Assembly (NCBI GenBank): GCA_033065855.1
Contig: JAVXUO010002352.1
Span: 245,458 to 309,457, forward strand
DNA length: 64,000 bases
From: Escallonia rubra
Lineage: Eukaryota; Streptophyta; Magnoliopsida; Escalloniales; Escalloniaceae
Direction: 5' to 3'
A program made the position numbers and the translations under genes. This document shows positions 22,597 to 35,399 of the stretch, piece by piece. The first letter of the stretch is position 1, and every line of letters starts with the position of its first letter. The notes under the pieces were generated by a model. That model saw nothing but the letters and a program-made list of their open reading frames with translations. It had not been told where the DNA came from and made no database searches.

Positions 22597-23013
22597 ATGG
22601 CAAGCATCAAAGTACTTGCTGAATCTCCTAACCTGCTTGGTTCCATCCCTTCCGAATATGCTTACTCCACGACTCACTACACACCCGTTGCTTCCGATCA
22701 GGAAGGATCTACACTGTCATTGATTACTCATTGCTCACCTCAAGCATTCCTGATCAACGGTCCAAAGTCATCGACAAACTTGGCAAAGCCTGCGAGGAGT
22801 GGGGCTTCTTCTTGGTAAACCATGCAGCAATTTATGTCCTGTAACTTTCTAGTTTTAGTTTTTGGTTAATGCTGCGAAAATAACTTCGTAGTGCGTACAA
22901 CACCACTGAATTCAAATCATATAGAGTTGAAATTGACGGTCCAAAATTCACAGAGAATTGAGTGGTACCAGACGTGGACGTCCTTAAGGGATAATGACAA
23001 GTTATGTCACAAT

Positions 23014-23614
23014 CAAGGGCGGAGCCCAAGCATGACCAGGGGGGCCATGGCACCCCGCAATGTTTGAGAAATTTTTGTTAGTTGTTTTAAATAATAGGTG
23101 GTTATTTTTAAAATATTTACTAAAATGCCACCATATTACATATCAATGTATTAGATTTCATTTTGTAATGTTATTTTACTTTTTGTGTCACCAGCCGTCG
23201 TAATCTTTACCTTTCTCGTTCCCTTGTCTATCTTCATTCTACCAAATTCTAAATTTTCAGATTTTAAAGAAAACACTAATATATCAAGGTTAGTTCTTTT
23301 TTTTTTAATTTAAATTCTTAAAGTATGTTAACTTATACGTGACTATTGTCATCGTACAATTGATAATTGTACTAATAATACATATATACAATAAGAGTAA
23401 AGTTTCTTTCATGCAAGATTAATAGTTTGTTGTTGACTAACTTTACAAGTTAAATAAATCACTATAAATAGTGAAATTATATGATTATTAGTCAAATTGA
23501 GCAATTCATTTTACATTTAACGTATTCAATCGTGACGCGAATTCTTTTATGTTAGCCTTTAATTTTTTTTATGACATTTTGGTCCCCCGATTGGACTTCC
23601 TGGTTCCACCCCTG
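23014..23614. mobile_element. Non-autonomous hAT element in intron 1 of the dioxygenase
   Basis: Ends are CAAGGGCGGAGCCC and GGTTCCACCCCTG (imperfect CAGGGGCGGA-type inverted repeats). The flanks GTCACAAT (23006-23013) and GTCACAGT (23615-23622) match at 7 of 8 bases. Internal sequence resembles the hAT beginning at 2968, so both belong to one family. There is no coding region. Confidence 0.85.
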
Positions 23615-24526
23615 GTCACAGTTGTCTGAAATTTATATATCAAAATTGTCCTAATGTAGCATTTCCCTACCCCCACCAGCACAACGTACAGGGGCATATA
23701 TCATATCACTTGTTATTTGTTGCTACTAGCACAACATGCACACACATACGCTTCCAATTTTTTTTGTTAATTACCGTTTAACATAATGCATATGGGAATT
23801 ATAACCTATTACTATGGTGGCTGTATGTCTATAGTTGGTTAATCATGGTGTACCGGTGACTCTAATAGACAAGGTGTGTGATGCCTCAAATGAGTTCTTC
23901 AACCTATCGGAGGACGAGAAGCGGAACTTTGACGGGAAGAACGCATTCAACCCGATCAGGTGCGGCTCTAGCTACCATAATTCTAGAATGGCGAAAATTT
24001 CCCAGACAAGCCTGCAGGTTTCAGGTATAAAATCATCTATATCTTTTCATTAAAGCTTCAAGTCAAAAAAATCTGCAAACTAAAAGTTTTACTGCGAGTT
24101 CTAAAGCATGAACTAAAGTTTCAACACGAAACTGCCAAAGCTACTTATCTTTTTTCTTTTCTTAGGTGACCGACTACATACATTTTGTCGTGATTGCAGC
24201 GAACTTTCATTTGAGTATTGCGAAAGGACACTAACAGTAATGAGGGAGTTGCTTAAAGGGATAACAAAGAGCCTTGGACTTAAAGAATCCGATATGGACA
24301 ACGCCTTAAACTTAGACTCGGTCTTACAACTGTTTGCTGTGAACCTCTATCCTCCTTGTCCCCAGCCTGAACTTGCAATAGGGATCCCGACTCACACAGA
24401 CCATGGCCTCGTGACACTGCTTATTCAGAATGGAGTTAAGGGACTAGAAGTGCAGCATAATGGCAAGTGGGTCAATGTTGATGCCCTCCAAACTCTTTCA
24501 TGGTCAACACCAGCGATCACCTTGAG

Positions 24527-25171
24527 GTGAATTCTTATTTCATTCAATAGTCAAATTTCTTTTAATTTCTTCTCTAATGTTTTGCCTTCTAGCTTGTGAC
24601 AATCATTCTTCCATAACCTTTTGAAAGTTGTGCGTGAAGAATTGTTAGCACAGAACGAGCCAATAATACCACCATACTTAAGGACTCCGAATAGAACTGC
24701 CATTGACATCACTTGCACCATCAGCAACACAGTTGTCACAATTGCTAGCTCCTACTACCGCCACCCCTGTCACCATCACCACCCCAACCAACACCAGCTA
24801 CCACCATCTTCTCCACGCCCTATAACACCCACCATTGTCATATGCAACTTTGTTACCCGACTGACATAAGTTAGGTTGATTGCAGAATAGAGCGTAACCT
24901 AACTGGCAATGGCATATGCCTGTTCTTCTAGTTCCGCCTTATGCTTGCCTTATGCTTTCCATATACACACACACATATGCACATATACACGCGCGCGCCC
25001 GCATGATCAAATACAGACACACACGGGCCTCAACCGGCAGTTCTATATTATTTTTTCTTGTTAAGCAGACAATAAATTCTTTCGAGCTGAAAAGTCGAAG
25101 GATCTACAGCTGTCCTAGAAGAACTTTATGTTCAGTTTTGTTGATTATTTAAATCTTGGTTGAGTTGTCAG
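24527..25171. other. Intron 3 of the dioxygenase pseudogene
   Basis: Starts GTGAAT and ends TTGTCAG. It contains a CCAC/ACC-rich stretch (24755-24830) and a short (CA)n/(CG)n run (24966-25000). No other gene is seen. Confidence 0.6.
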
Positions 25172-25426
25172 ATCTTCAGCAACGGAAAGTACAAGAGTGT
25201 AGAACATCGAGCGGTTGTGAATAGCAAGACTACAAGGATATCAGTGGTCACACCTTATGGACCATCACTAGACACAATTGTTAGGCCAACTTCGAAATTG
25301 GTTGACACTGAAACAAACCCAGCTGCGTACATCCCTATGGAGTATAAGGAGTATGTGGAGCAACAACAGAACAGCCGACTTGGTGCAAAATCCAGCTTGG
25401 ATTGTGTTCGAGTTCAAAAACAGTAG

Positions 25427-26384
25427 CTGCATTTGATATCCCTCTCCGACTGGCAACCCACATCTGCATGCTCATGGACCTGAGAATAAAGAGCAGAGGA
25501 TGTACTACTATTTACACGCTCATCATTTAAATGATTTAGTTTGCTGTCAGCCAAGAATAAAGGTATGAAAGTATACACGTTTCGGTGTAGCCGCAAAACA
25601 TTTCAAATTTAAAGAACATTTCCATTCCTTGAGTGGCTTACATGTTAGTTGGCAATCTATAATTTCATATCGTATAAACAGATAATAATTATCATCTAAT
25701 AGAGGAAGCATTGTTAATTTTGGGGGCCATGCGTAAACCTTTTTTAGTGTTATTTTTCTCTTTCTACCCTCTTATACATTTTTTTATTTGCTTTAGTATT
25801 CTTTTTTCTTCTTTATCCCTACATTATTTAAGCGACGCACATGCATCATGACTCTTAACAAAGATTTATTATTAAATAAGAATCGCATGTATAAATGGCC
25901 CAATTTTAGTGAACCTTATAAAACTTGAAAATCAATTTTACAGCTTCTACAACTATACCTAATCAATATAATGGCTTATTAGGATTTAATGTTAATATTA
26001 ACACCTAAAAAATACTTAAAGTAACAAAATAAACACTCATGCATGTCATAAACGAAAATCATGTATAAAATTTTGAATTAATACTTCACAAATTAAAAGT
26101 TTTCTTGTCCGTTTTTCGAAGCAATACACAAACCTTCTATGCTTAATTGTCAATAATACTTTGAAATACTAACATGACAGTTTACTTTGTAAATTAATTT
26201 AAATTGCATAACCTAAAACTCTGAAACAAAAATCATAAATTCCTATAAGTGAAAAAAAAGAAAAAAAGTATCTCGAATATTGATAGGAGTTATAAGTCCT
26301 TTGCCTCATCATTAGACTAACTAATAACTCGATGTGTAGGAAGTGGACCGGTAATATAAGTGGCACTTCCACAAAGAATACAGT
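25427..26384. other. 3' flank of the dioxygenase pseudogene, no gene seen
   Basis: AT-rich sequence with AATAAA at 25484 and GAATAAAGG at 25555 as possible polyadenylation signals, then nothing recognisable up to the CACTA end at 26385. Confidence 0.4.
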
Positions 26385-26929
26385 CACTTCAACGAAAAGG
26401 GTTTTTAGCCACGGATGTTTTCATCGGTAAAACTCCAAATTCTATCGTTAAACGGCTTTTACCGACAGAAATTCTACTGGTAAAAGTCCGTGAGTAATAA
26501 CCACGTCTCTAAAAGATTAGTGATGGAATTTAGTCTGTCGGAAAAAATAATACTTTGACAACTGATAGATTTAATTACTTTTAACGACCAAATATTCCGT
26601 CGCTAAAGGTATTTCCTCGAAAACTTTCAGCGACGGAAATTCTATCCCTAAAAGTTTATCTCTTAAGACTCTTAGCGAAGAATATTTTGTCACTAAAAAG
26701 AATGCCACCGAGCTTTTTAAAGGACATGTACCGATAAAAGTCCATCGGTAAAAATGAAAAAATATTTTCCTTATTATTTTTAGCTTTTTAGAAAATCCAA
26801 ACCAGTTTCTGACAATTCAATTCATAAAAACAATTATATCCATTAATATTCAACTCTAATCAACTAATCCATTAACAATTTCGATCACTCCATCGACAAT
26901 TTCAATCAACCCAACTACTTTAATATAAA
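26385..26929. mobile_element. CACTA terminus with subterminal repeats
   Basis: It begins CACTTCAACGAAAAGGG after AGT (26382-26384). For 370 bp it carries TTTTAGCCACGG, TTTACCGACAG and CCGTCGCTAAAGG type motifs. The inner part (26780-26929) is the inverse of a stretch at about 18340-18440, so this is the terminal 0.5 kb of a related CACTA element. The rest is missing: a Helitron end follows directly. Confidence 0.65.
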
Positions 26930-27785
26930 TCTATACTACTTATATAAGTACGAATGTTGTAAATCATTTATGGACAATTTTGTCCTCCGTTAATTACGTT
27001 AATAACATTCTTACCTTCCATTTATGACTCTTTTTTAAAATTTGTTGAAATTAAATAAATATTGAATAATAAATCTATTCTAAACATTGGGAAATGAAAA
27101 GTGTGATGAGAAAAAAATATAGAAATCCCTTTATTACTTTTCAATTTGGTTGAAACGAAATGAATATTAGATTCTGAATTGGGTAATGACAATTTTGATT
27201 CTTTTTCCTTGCATTTTTATGTTAGCAAAAAATTAACCAATTGAAAAGTTGGAAAAAAAAAAGAAACTGAAATATGCAAAAAATCACTTAAGAAAAAAAA
27301 ATAGGGTTAAATATGCATCAAAAAATTAAAAAAAAAGGCTTAAATATGACGTCAATTTGAACTAAAAATCTATTTAGTTATTGCAGTTGAATAAGATCAA
27401 GTGTTTTACATGATGTATAACATTCGTATTGTGAAATGCAAAGCACCCGCTGCTCTTGAAAATTACAAATCTTAAATTTATACCATAAACCAATTTAACA
27501 TATTACAAAAACAAATTTGTAGATTAATTCTTTTAATTTCTCCATTTACTTTTCCTTTCAGGAGCACCATCAAACATGTCTTTAATCCAAAAGCTTACAA
27601 AGAAGATTTTTAAACTCTGAACTGATTATAATTGCAAACATCAAATATACATTTCTTCTAAAATAAGTAACAAAATAAATATGAATATAATTGAATTATA
27701 TTATTTTGATCAAAAAAAAACTAATGATATCACCTTAAAATTACTCTCGATCATATCCTCGTGCAATGCACGTGCTCCACACTAG
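26930..27785 (+). mobile_element. Non-autonomous Helitron, 856 bp
   Basis: It starts TCTATACTACTTATATAAG (5' TC) and ends CTAG (27782-27785). A hairpin CGTGC-AAT-GCACG at 27760-27772 lies 9 nt before the end. It sits exactly between A (26929) and T (27786), the Helitron target site. The interior is AT-rich with no Rep/helicase coding, so it depends on an autonomous relative. Its 3' hairpin is nearly the same as the one at 41088-41100. Confidence 0.88.
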
Positions 27786-27932
27786 TACATATATACAATC
27801 ACATAGCAATATGTTTCCCCAAGGGGACAAATGCATAACAAATTCAATATCGCCACCAATAACTATAATTTCATGTACATAGACAACCAACAAATTATTA
27901 TGGCTTACAAGTACGGTAGAAAATTTTACCAC
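27786..27932 (-). pseudogene. Old copia reverse transcriptase fragment (YVDD side)
   Basis: The minus strand reads VVKFSTVLVSHNNLLVVYVH and EIIVIGGDIEF, the copia RT core around YVDDI(I/V)ITG.D with the two Asp changed to His-Glu. It continues the fragment at 32763-33800 after removal of the younger copia element. Confidence 0.75.
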
Positions 27933-28261
27933 TGTTACGAAATCGCTCTAGATAAATATGTATAGCACATGATAACCAAACAAGAGAACACAAGAGATAT
28001 GAGAGAACTCAAATCCACTTTGCACAAGTCAGATTTACAACGCTCCCTCACGTGTATCTCTCAATTATTTTTCTACTCAAAGAAGGACTCTTCTCTCTTG
28101 AACTTAAAACACAATACAATACAACTTATATATACATAGAGAAAAGTAAGGACCTTCTCTTGACAACCAATGTGGGACAAGATGCCTTATATACTAAGGG
28201 TCAAGTTGCAACCTTCTTTGAGTAACCGATGTGGGACATAAATACAAGACATATATCAACA
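27933..28261 (-). repeat. 3' LTR of the second copia element
   Basis: On minus it starts TGTTGATATATGTCTTG and ends CGTAACA. It is preceded by the polypurine tract AATGTGGAGAT (28262-28272 on plus as its complement). Confidence 0.92.
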
Positions 28262-28384
28262 ATCTCCACATTGGCTTGTATTGACAAACCACTCCATAAG
28301 AAAAGTGTAATATGCCTTCAGTACCTTCTTCAGGTACTCCACCTTGCATCCCCCTTAAAGGTAGGGATGCACTCCACCTCGAAC

Positions 28385-31300
28385 TCAATAAGAAAAAAGA
28401 TGAATCAAGCTTAAGCAATGCTTGTACTTCTCTGTCGTGATTATCTTCATGAGCATATCAGTTGCGTTGTCATTAGTGTGAACCTTGTGCAATACAATAT
28501 GTCTAGAATTAATCCATTCCCGGACCCTATGATAACGTACATCAATATGCTTGGTCCTACCATGGAAAACCTGATTCTTTGCCAAATCCATTGCACTCTG
28601 ACTGTCACACTGTAACAAAACACCATGTTGCTTGAAGCCAAGCTCCTCTACCAGTCCCTTCAACCATAATCTCTCCTTAGCTGCCTCTGTCAATGCCATG
28701 TACTCTGCCTCCGTAATTAACAATGCTATAGTAGATTGTAACACTGATTTCCAACATATCGGCCCTCCATAGAATGTAAAAATATATCCTGTCGTGGACC
28801 TCCTAGAATCCAAGTCCCCAGTATAATCAAAATCCACAAAGCCAGAGACATCACATCTTGCCAAAGTTGGTCGAACCTGCTTGGTAACGGAAGTTCCACT
28901 TCACTGCATCTCAATGCTTCTTTCCTGAATTTCCCATATATTTGCTGACCATACTAACTGCATGTGATATATCAGGTCTGGTACACACCATGGTATACAT
29001 AAGACAACCAACCGCATTTGCGTACGGTACTCGAGACATATACTCAACATCTTCCTCTGTATTAGGACATATTTGTGAGGATAATTGAAAATGAGCTCTC
29101 AATGGTGTACTAACCGGTTCAGCGTTAAGCATACTAAACCTCTCCAGTACTTTTTCAAAAAAACTTTTTTGAGTTACCCACAACTTTCATGCCTTTCGAT
29201 CTCTATGAATCTCCATACTAAGGATCTTTTTGGCAGAACCAAGATCCTTTATATCAAACTCCCTGCTCGACAATTTCTTTAACTGCAGATTATAAAGACT
29301 CACTCTTCGCAGTAATCAACATATCATCCACATATAATGTAAGCAACAACAGTGAACCATCATCAAGGACTCGATAATACACACAAGAATCATACTCACA
29401 GCAAGAGTAACCATGAGTTACCATGAATGTGTCGAATCGCTTGTACCACTGCCGAGGAGACTACTTCAAACCATATAAGGACTTTTCAGCTTGCACACGT
29501 AGTCCTTCTTCCGAGGCTCAATAAATCCCTCTGGGTTGCTGCATGTAAATCCTCTCCTCTAAATCACCATGGAAGAAAGCTTTCTTCATATCAAGCTGCT
29601 CTAACTCCATATTTTGCGCTGCTACAATGGACAATATCAATATGATAGAAGTGTGCTTCACCACTGGCGAAAAGATCTCATTATAATCAATTCCCTCCTT
29701 TTGAGAATACCCTTTTGCCACCAATCTTTCCTTGTACATCTAATCTTTCTTTTTCCTGTAAACCCACTTGCATCCAATAGCCTTCACACCCTTTGGAAGT
29801 TTTACTAATTCCCAAGTCTGATTCTTCCGTTGAGATTTCATCTCCTTAGCCATTGCTGTCAACCATGAGTTATAATCCTCTGCCTTGACAGCCTCGTTGT
29901 AACTGGTAGGATCTCCACTTCCCACGATTAGTGCAAACGAGACCAAGTCCTCAAAACCATACCTTTGAGTTGGTTTCTTGGTACGTGGCTCTTTATCTCG
30001 GACTAGATTCCAAGAATCGTTAGGATGCTCCTCTGGATCCTTCAAAGACTGCTCTTCTGGATCCTCCAAAGACTGCTCATCTATAGATCCATCTATAGAC
30101 TCATCAGCTGATTTTGTCCTCTGCTCACACAACTTTATCTCCACTATGTGACCATACCTTTAGCTAGAAATTACATATGTGTTCAACATCTGTGCTTCAT
30201 TGAATACCACATCTTTACTGATCACCTTTTTCTTGGCCACTGGATCCCATAACATGTATTCTTTTACTCCGTCCTCATACCCAAGAAATATACATTCTTT
30301 TAACTTAGGATCAAGTTTGGATCATTCTTCTTTCTGATGGTGAACAAATGCAGGACAACCAAAAATTCTCATTGCAGAAAAGTTAACTTGTTTACCTGAC
30401 CATACCTCATCGGGAACTGGATGATTAATGGCAGATGATGGATAACGGTTGATCAAGTAACAAGCTGTGTTAACAGCTTCAGCCCAGAAACTCTTAGGCA
30501 AATCTACATTCAACCTCATGCATCTAGCTCGCTCCAGTAAGGTTATGTTCATCCTTTCAACAACCACATTCTGCTCTGGAGTCCTCTTCACTGAAAAATA
30601 TATGATGATACCCTTATCCTTACAGAATTGCAGAAACTCCTCATCCTTGTATTCCATGCCAATATCTGATCTGAAGTACTTAAGCTTCTTACCCATCTGA
30701 TTTTCAACTCTAGCCTTCCACTGTTTAAACACGTTGAAAACTTCAACGTGTTATGCTTCATAAAGTACACCCATACTTTCTTGAGAAATCATCTATAAAT
30801 GTAACAAAGTAACAAGCTCCCCCATTTGAGACATGCTTGATTGGTCCCCAAACATTTGAATGCACATAATCTAGAACTCATTTACTAGTATGAGAAGCAA
30901 CTTTAAAACTAACTCGTTTCTACTTCCCAAATACACAAAATTTGCAGAAGTCAAACTTGCATGATTTCACTCCCTGTAGTAACTTGCGCTTATGAAGTTC
31001 CAACATACCTCCCTCACTCAAGTGTCCCAGTCGTTTGTGCCATAACTCAAAGTTATCATTGCTAGAACTTGCATAAGTTGATACTGAAGCTCCACCTATA
31101 ACTGTGTTCCCTATCAGTTTATACAAATTTGCAAATTTTTTACCTTTCATTGTCACCATGGCACCTTCGCTAACTTTCATGACTCCACATTTTATAGATA
31201 TACTGCAATATATAGAATCGAGTGTGCCCAAGGAAATCAAATTTTTCTTTAAGTCGGGTATGTACCTTACATCACCTAGGGTTCTCACAATCCTATCAAA

Positions 31301-32368
31301 CATTTTAATTTTAATGTTACCTATCCCCATGACTTTACAAACAGCGTCATTACCCATTAACACCATACCACCATTACATGAAGTAAGACAATCAAACCAT
31401 TCCTTATGTGGGCATATATGAAATGAACATGCAGCGTCAAGAAACCATTCCGTAGAAAAACTGTCGTCTCTAACTGATAAAAGATTACAGTTTTGCTGCT
31501 CAACCGAGGAAACCAAGTAGAGATCACCATCACTGCTTTTGTCATCTTCTTCAGCAACATTAACATTGTTCACATATTTCTTTCCGTTCTTCTTCTCCTT
31601 CTTTTCTGGATAGTTCCTTGCAATATGACCAATCTCTTTACAATACCAGCATTCAATACTAGACTTGTCCTGCTTTTCACGAGACTTAGACATGTCCTTT
31701 ACATGTCCTGAATTTCCACTTCTGGACCGACATTTGCCTCTTCCATGATCATTTTTATTTTCAGACCTTACCACCAGACCTTCGCCTTGACTGCTTGAAC
31801 TTGTACAATTAACTCTGCTCGAGTCCATAAGAGCCGACATAACATCATCAACAAGCAATGTCTTATTCCCAATAAGTAACGTAGTCTTCAAGATCTCATA
31901 TGATGTTGGAAGCGAAGATAACAACAAAATTGCCTGATCTTCCTCCTCGAGTTTAACATCTATACTCGATAATTGGGACGCCAATCGGTTAAATTCTAAT
32001 ATATGGTTACCCAAATCTGAACCTTCATCCATCCGTAACTGGTATTGATCTTCCTTCATATATAACCGATTCGACAAAGATTTTGACAAATATATCTTCT
32101 CCAATTTCTGCCACAGAGTTGTTGGAGAAGTCTTTGTCAAAACCTAGTACTTAACCTTCAGGGCTAGATTCAACCGTATCGTAGATACAGCCTTAGCCTG
32201 TAATTTCTCCCAATCGTCATGATCCATCGAGTCAGGCTTATTCCCCTGCAAAGGCTTGAGCAATCCTTGTTGCACAAGGATATCCTTCACTGTGCACTGC
32301 CATATGCCAAAATGCATCTTCCTATCGAATTGTTCACAAGCATACTTTATGGTCGTGTTGTTCGACAT
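28385..32368 (-). pseudogene. Copia gag-pol polyprotein, lightly decayed
   Basis: Gag starts MSNNTTIKYACEQFDRKMHF (32368). A single TAG after LALKVKY interrupts it, and it resumes in the same frame (TKTSPTTLWQKLEKIYLSKS). The zinc knuckle reads CWYCKEIGHIARNY, with Tyr replacing the last Cys. Protease reads FLDAACSFH, then VRYIPDLKKNLISLG and LWHKRLGHLSEGGM. Integrase reads FRSDIGMEY and PEQNVVVERMN (30732-30322). RT reads WELVKLPKGVKAIGCKWVYR and MKKAFFHGDLEERIYM. RNase H reads DYTGDLDSRRSTTGYIFTF and TKHIDVRYHRVREW. Several frameshifts in integrase and RT remain, so it is not intact. Confidence 0.9.
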
Positions 32369-32421
32369 ATTTATCCTCTCAAATCGATTTTAATTTTGCC
32401 CAAGAAATAAACCCAGAATGC

Positions 32422-32432
32422 TCTTATACCAC
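32422..32432 (-). other. Primer binding site of the second copia element
   Basis: On minus, TGGTATAAGAG follows the 5' LTR end after two bases (AG). It differs by one base from the initiator-Met form TGGTATCAGAG seen at 8598. Confidence 0.8.
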
Positions 32433-32433
32433 T

Positions 32434-32762
32434 TGTTACGAAACCACTCTAGATAAATAAGTATAGCACATGATAACCAAACAAGAAAACATAAGAGATA
32501 TGAGAAAACTCAAATCCACTTTGCACAAGTCAGAATTACAACGTTCCCTCACGTGTATCTCGCAATTATTTTCCTACTCAAAGAATGACTCTTCTCTCTT
32601 GACCTTAAAACACAATACAAGACAACTTATATATACATAGAGAAAAGTAGTGACCTTCTCTTGACAACCAATGTGGGACATGATGTCTTATATACTAAGG
32701 GTCAAGTTACAACCTTCTTTGAGTAACCGATGTGGGACATAAATACAAGACATATATCAACA
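32434..32762 (-). repeat. 5' LTR of the second copia element
   Basis: Same length and ends as the other LTR. A TATATATA run near 32630 on plus is the likely promoter box when read on minus. Confidence 0.92.
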
Positions 32763-33800
32763 ACCATATTTATGAAGACCAAACTCAAATACCATGTCAT
32801 TGAACCTTCCAAACCATGCCAAGGGTGATTGTTTGAGGTCGTATAATGACTTTTTCTAATAATGGACCAACTTTGGGTCCCCCTTTTAACAAGAAACCGA
32901 GGGGTTTCTTCATATACATCTCTTACTAAAATTCATCGTGTGAGAATGCATTCTTAATATCAATTGATGCAAGGGCCAAATGTGACAGCAACGTATAAAA
33001 ACAATCAAATTAAAGAAATCTTAGCTACATGAGAGAATGTCATTGAATTATCAAGACCAGTACCCCTGTAAATCTTTTGCTACAAGGCGAGTTTTTTGCC
33101 GATCAACGACTCCATTAGGTTATAATTTCACTACATAAACCCAACGGCATCCAACAACAGATGTACAAAGAGGAAGAGAAAGTTTCTCCCAAGTATCATT
33201 ATCTTGAAGAGCGAGCATTCCTTCCTACCATCACAATATTCCAACCGGAATGGGCCAAAGTTAGTGCAACAAAATTAAGAAGTGACACATAAGACAATGA
33301 GGTAACAAATGCAAGTAGGAAGGAGATAAGTAATTGTTGGAAATAAATTTGAAGAAAGGATGAACGGTACACGACTCTTACCTCTTTGGATAGCAATTAG
33401 AAGATCTAACTCATTCACTGAAGGGGATGCATCAGAATCTAATGTGTGGGAGACTGATGGAGTTACAACTATGTCAAACAGTCTCCACATTTTGATGAGT
33501 GTACACCTGTAAATTAGGATGAGATAAAAAAATCTAATGGTGAACTATCAGTCGAGGAAAGCACTCTATGACTTAAAAAGGTAAACACGCATCAGTTCAG
33601 CCGTAAAGTGTGACCAAGTATTGTTGGCTCAAAAAAGACAACAACAGAACAAACATACAATCTATGAGAAGTAGGACTATAACACTTATACCCTTTTTGA
33701 GTTTGCTTAATACCTAAAAAATATATGTTTAATTGCATGAGGATTGTCATGTCCAGGTGTAAGCTCATGAAGAAAGCACACGCATTCACTTGTAACCTAC
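32763..33800 (-). pseudogene. Old copia pol fragment (integrase end to reverse transcriptase)
   Basis: Read on minus: NIYFLGIKQTQKGYKCYSPT and VVFFEPT (33800-33600, end of integrase), then a spacer, SNNYLSPSYLHLLPHCL, ALQDNDTWEKLSLPL, VVGCRWVY, ARLVAK-like text, and SLYDLKQSPLAWFGRF up to GLHKYG at 32763. The order matches copia pol. Multiple stops. Upstream parts (gag, protease) are not seen to the right. Confidence 0.75.
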
Positions 33801-35399
33801 CCACCCTCCCCTTTATGAAAATCCTTTATCCCCACGTCACAATAGTTACCATTTTTTCTTTCATGTGTGCTCTTTCCTTTTCCTCTTCATTTATTGACAG
33901 TTTAAAAATTCCAATTCACAATTAAATCATTGGGCTAATCACGAATATAGATGGACGATTTTCCTGGCTTTCCAGTGCATGACTTGGTCTCGACAGCATA
34001 GAGAGAGAAGGACGGCCTCAAAGCTGCGATGGAGAGAAGGAGGATGTCGCGGAGTGAATGTTGGAAAGGTCAAGGGAGGAGGGGAATGATGCAAAGGATG
34101 ACGAGGCAGAGATCAGGGTTGAAAGAAATGAAGGTGTCATAGAGCCAGTGGCAGAAGTGATCGGCACCAGAGCCTGATTGGGGGTGGGGGGAAGAGAGAG
34201 TATGGTGAGGAGAGGAAGGATCAGGCTGGCCTGTTAGAGTCAACAATGGCAGAGAATGAGCTAGCAGTTGGGGGAGAATGTAGGTAGATACGAGAGCATA
34301 TCCTCTCTATGTGTGTGCATGTATGTGTTGGGTTGGGGGCGTAGGGACTGACCGAGCTTGTATTTTGTGGGTGGGTGGGGGGCATATGTGTGTGTTAGGT
34401 GTGTGTCTGTGTTATAGAGGTGGTGGGTGAGGTAGGTTATATCTAGCGAGGGTGGGGTGGTGGTAGGCTGTGTTGGGGGGGTCGTGTGGACAGTACTATT
34501 TATATGTGTGTGTTTGTGGATCACGGGGATAGGGATGCATTGGAGTGTTTGGGGAGGAGGTGAATAAGGGCCGAAAATTTTGGGAGACGTAGTGTGTGCG
34601 GTGGTGGAAGGTCACTAGGTGTTAGGGTGTAAGGTGGCTGAGTAGGTGGTGGTAAGGGGCTGGGTTCCTCTAGTGGTCATGTGGTGTGCATATGTGTTTG
34701 TGTGTGTGTGTTGTGGAGAAGGAGGGGGTGTAAAGGGGTGTAGATACATGTGTTTGTATCATTATATGTCTATATGGGTGTGTTACGGTGGTGCGGTGCC
34801 CCCCGTATTGTGGACGAGTCTTTGTTTCGCCGTGTGTACGTGTTTTGTGTATGGTTGCATCTTAAAGGGATGGGGAGCGTCGGTGTGTATTGTTATGCCA
34901 GTACCACAATATCTCAAGTATAAGATAACTAATGCTTTTTACTTGGTAGTATTCTTAGAAAAAAATGTTAATAATGTCCGCCAAGGGACTTATGGCTCTT
35001 AATTAATTCTTTAAATAGCAATAATTTATAAATTTTTCCTTCACATATCTTTTCTTTAATTACTCTTTCGTTTTTCTTTATGATACTGGCCATTATTGAT
35101 CTTTTCAAAAGATAGAGCAATGCAACACTTTCGATGTTGGATATATAAATAAAGTTGCAATTGTAAGGATGTACTTTCAAACTGTAAAGAGAGTTAACTA
35201 AAAGCAAAAGAGATTTAGATTTACTAGAACAAAAGTTCTTAAACAAAGATACTAGTTAAGAAGTTTAATTAATTTTGTAATTTTTTATTATTCTTTTTGC
35301 AAATTTTAGGCTACATAGAATTTATAAATTTCTTTTTTCCCCCTTATAGGTAGAAACTAATAGCTTCAATTAAGGAACATAATTTCTCATTCCTTAGCC
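33801..35399. other. Intergenic, G/T-rich block, no gene seen
   Basis: 34200-34800 is strongly G- and T-skewed on plus (gtgtgtgtt, gggtgggtgggg), giving long Thr/His frames on minus that are composition artefacts. The rest is AT-rich. Confidence 0.4.

Larger units (their letters stand above)
22597..25426 (+). pseudogene. 2-oxoglutarate/Fe(II)-dependent dioxygenase (2-ODD, DOXC class), decayed
   Basis: Four exon blocks are readable: 22597-22814, 23835-24024, 24200-24526 and 25172-25426. Key blocks are MASIKVLAESPNLLGSIPSEY, KVIDKLGKACEEWGFF, LVNHGVPVTLIDKVCDAS, NPIRCGSSYHNS, VNLYPPCPQPELAIG, HTDHGLVTLL (HxD iron ligands), SNGKYKSVEHRAV (distal His) and TTRISV (RxS that binds 2-oxoglutarate). 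Members oxidise small molecules in the cytosol; NPIRCG suggests the '2-ODD 19-like' group. Three lesions are visible: a frameshift near 22705, loss of about 45 nt plus a frameshift in exon 2 (the WRDFLK stretch is gone), and a one-base loss near 24488. A hAT sits in intron 1. The active-site residues survive, so decay looks recent. Confidence 0.85.
27933..32762 (-). mobile_element. Ty1/copia retrotransposon (Tork/Tnt1-like), full structure
   Basis: Two 329-bp LTRs (27933-28261 and 32434-32762) flank gag-pol on minus. By hand I count about 18 differences between them, roughly 94-95% identity. The flanks ACCAC and ACCAT form a 5-bp duplication with one change. A PBS lies next to the right-hand (5') LTR and a polypurine tract next to the other. 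It inserted into the RT of an older copia element between GLHKYG and VVKFS. It is clearly younger than the copia at 8189-15518. Confidence 0.93.

Noticed and set aside
24166..24199. An earlier acceptor for exon 3 of the dioxygenase at 24165
   Set aside because: The AG at 24199 joins exon 2 to give KPAGFSELSFEYCER in the family pattern; the earlier site adds residues without a counterpart.
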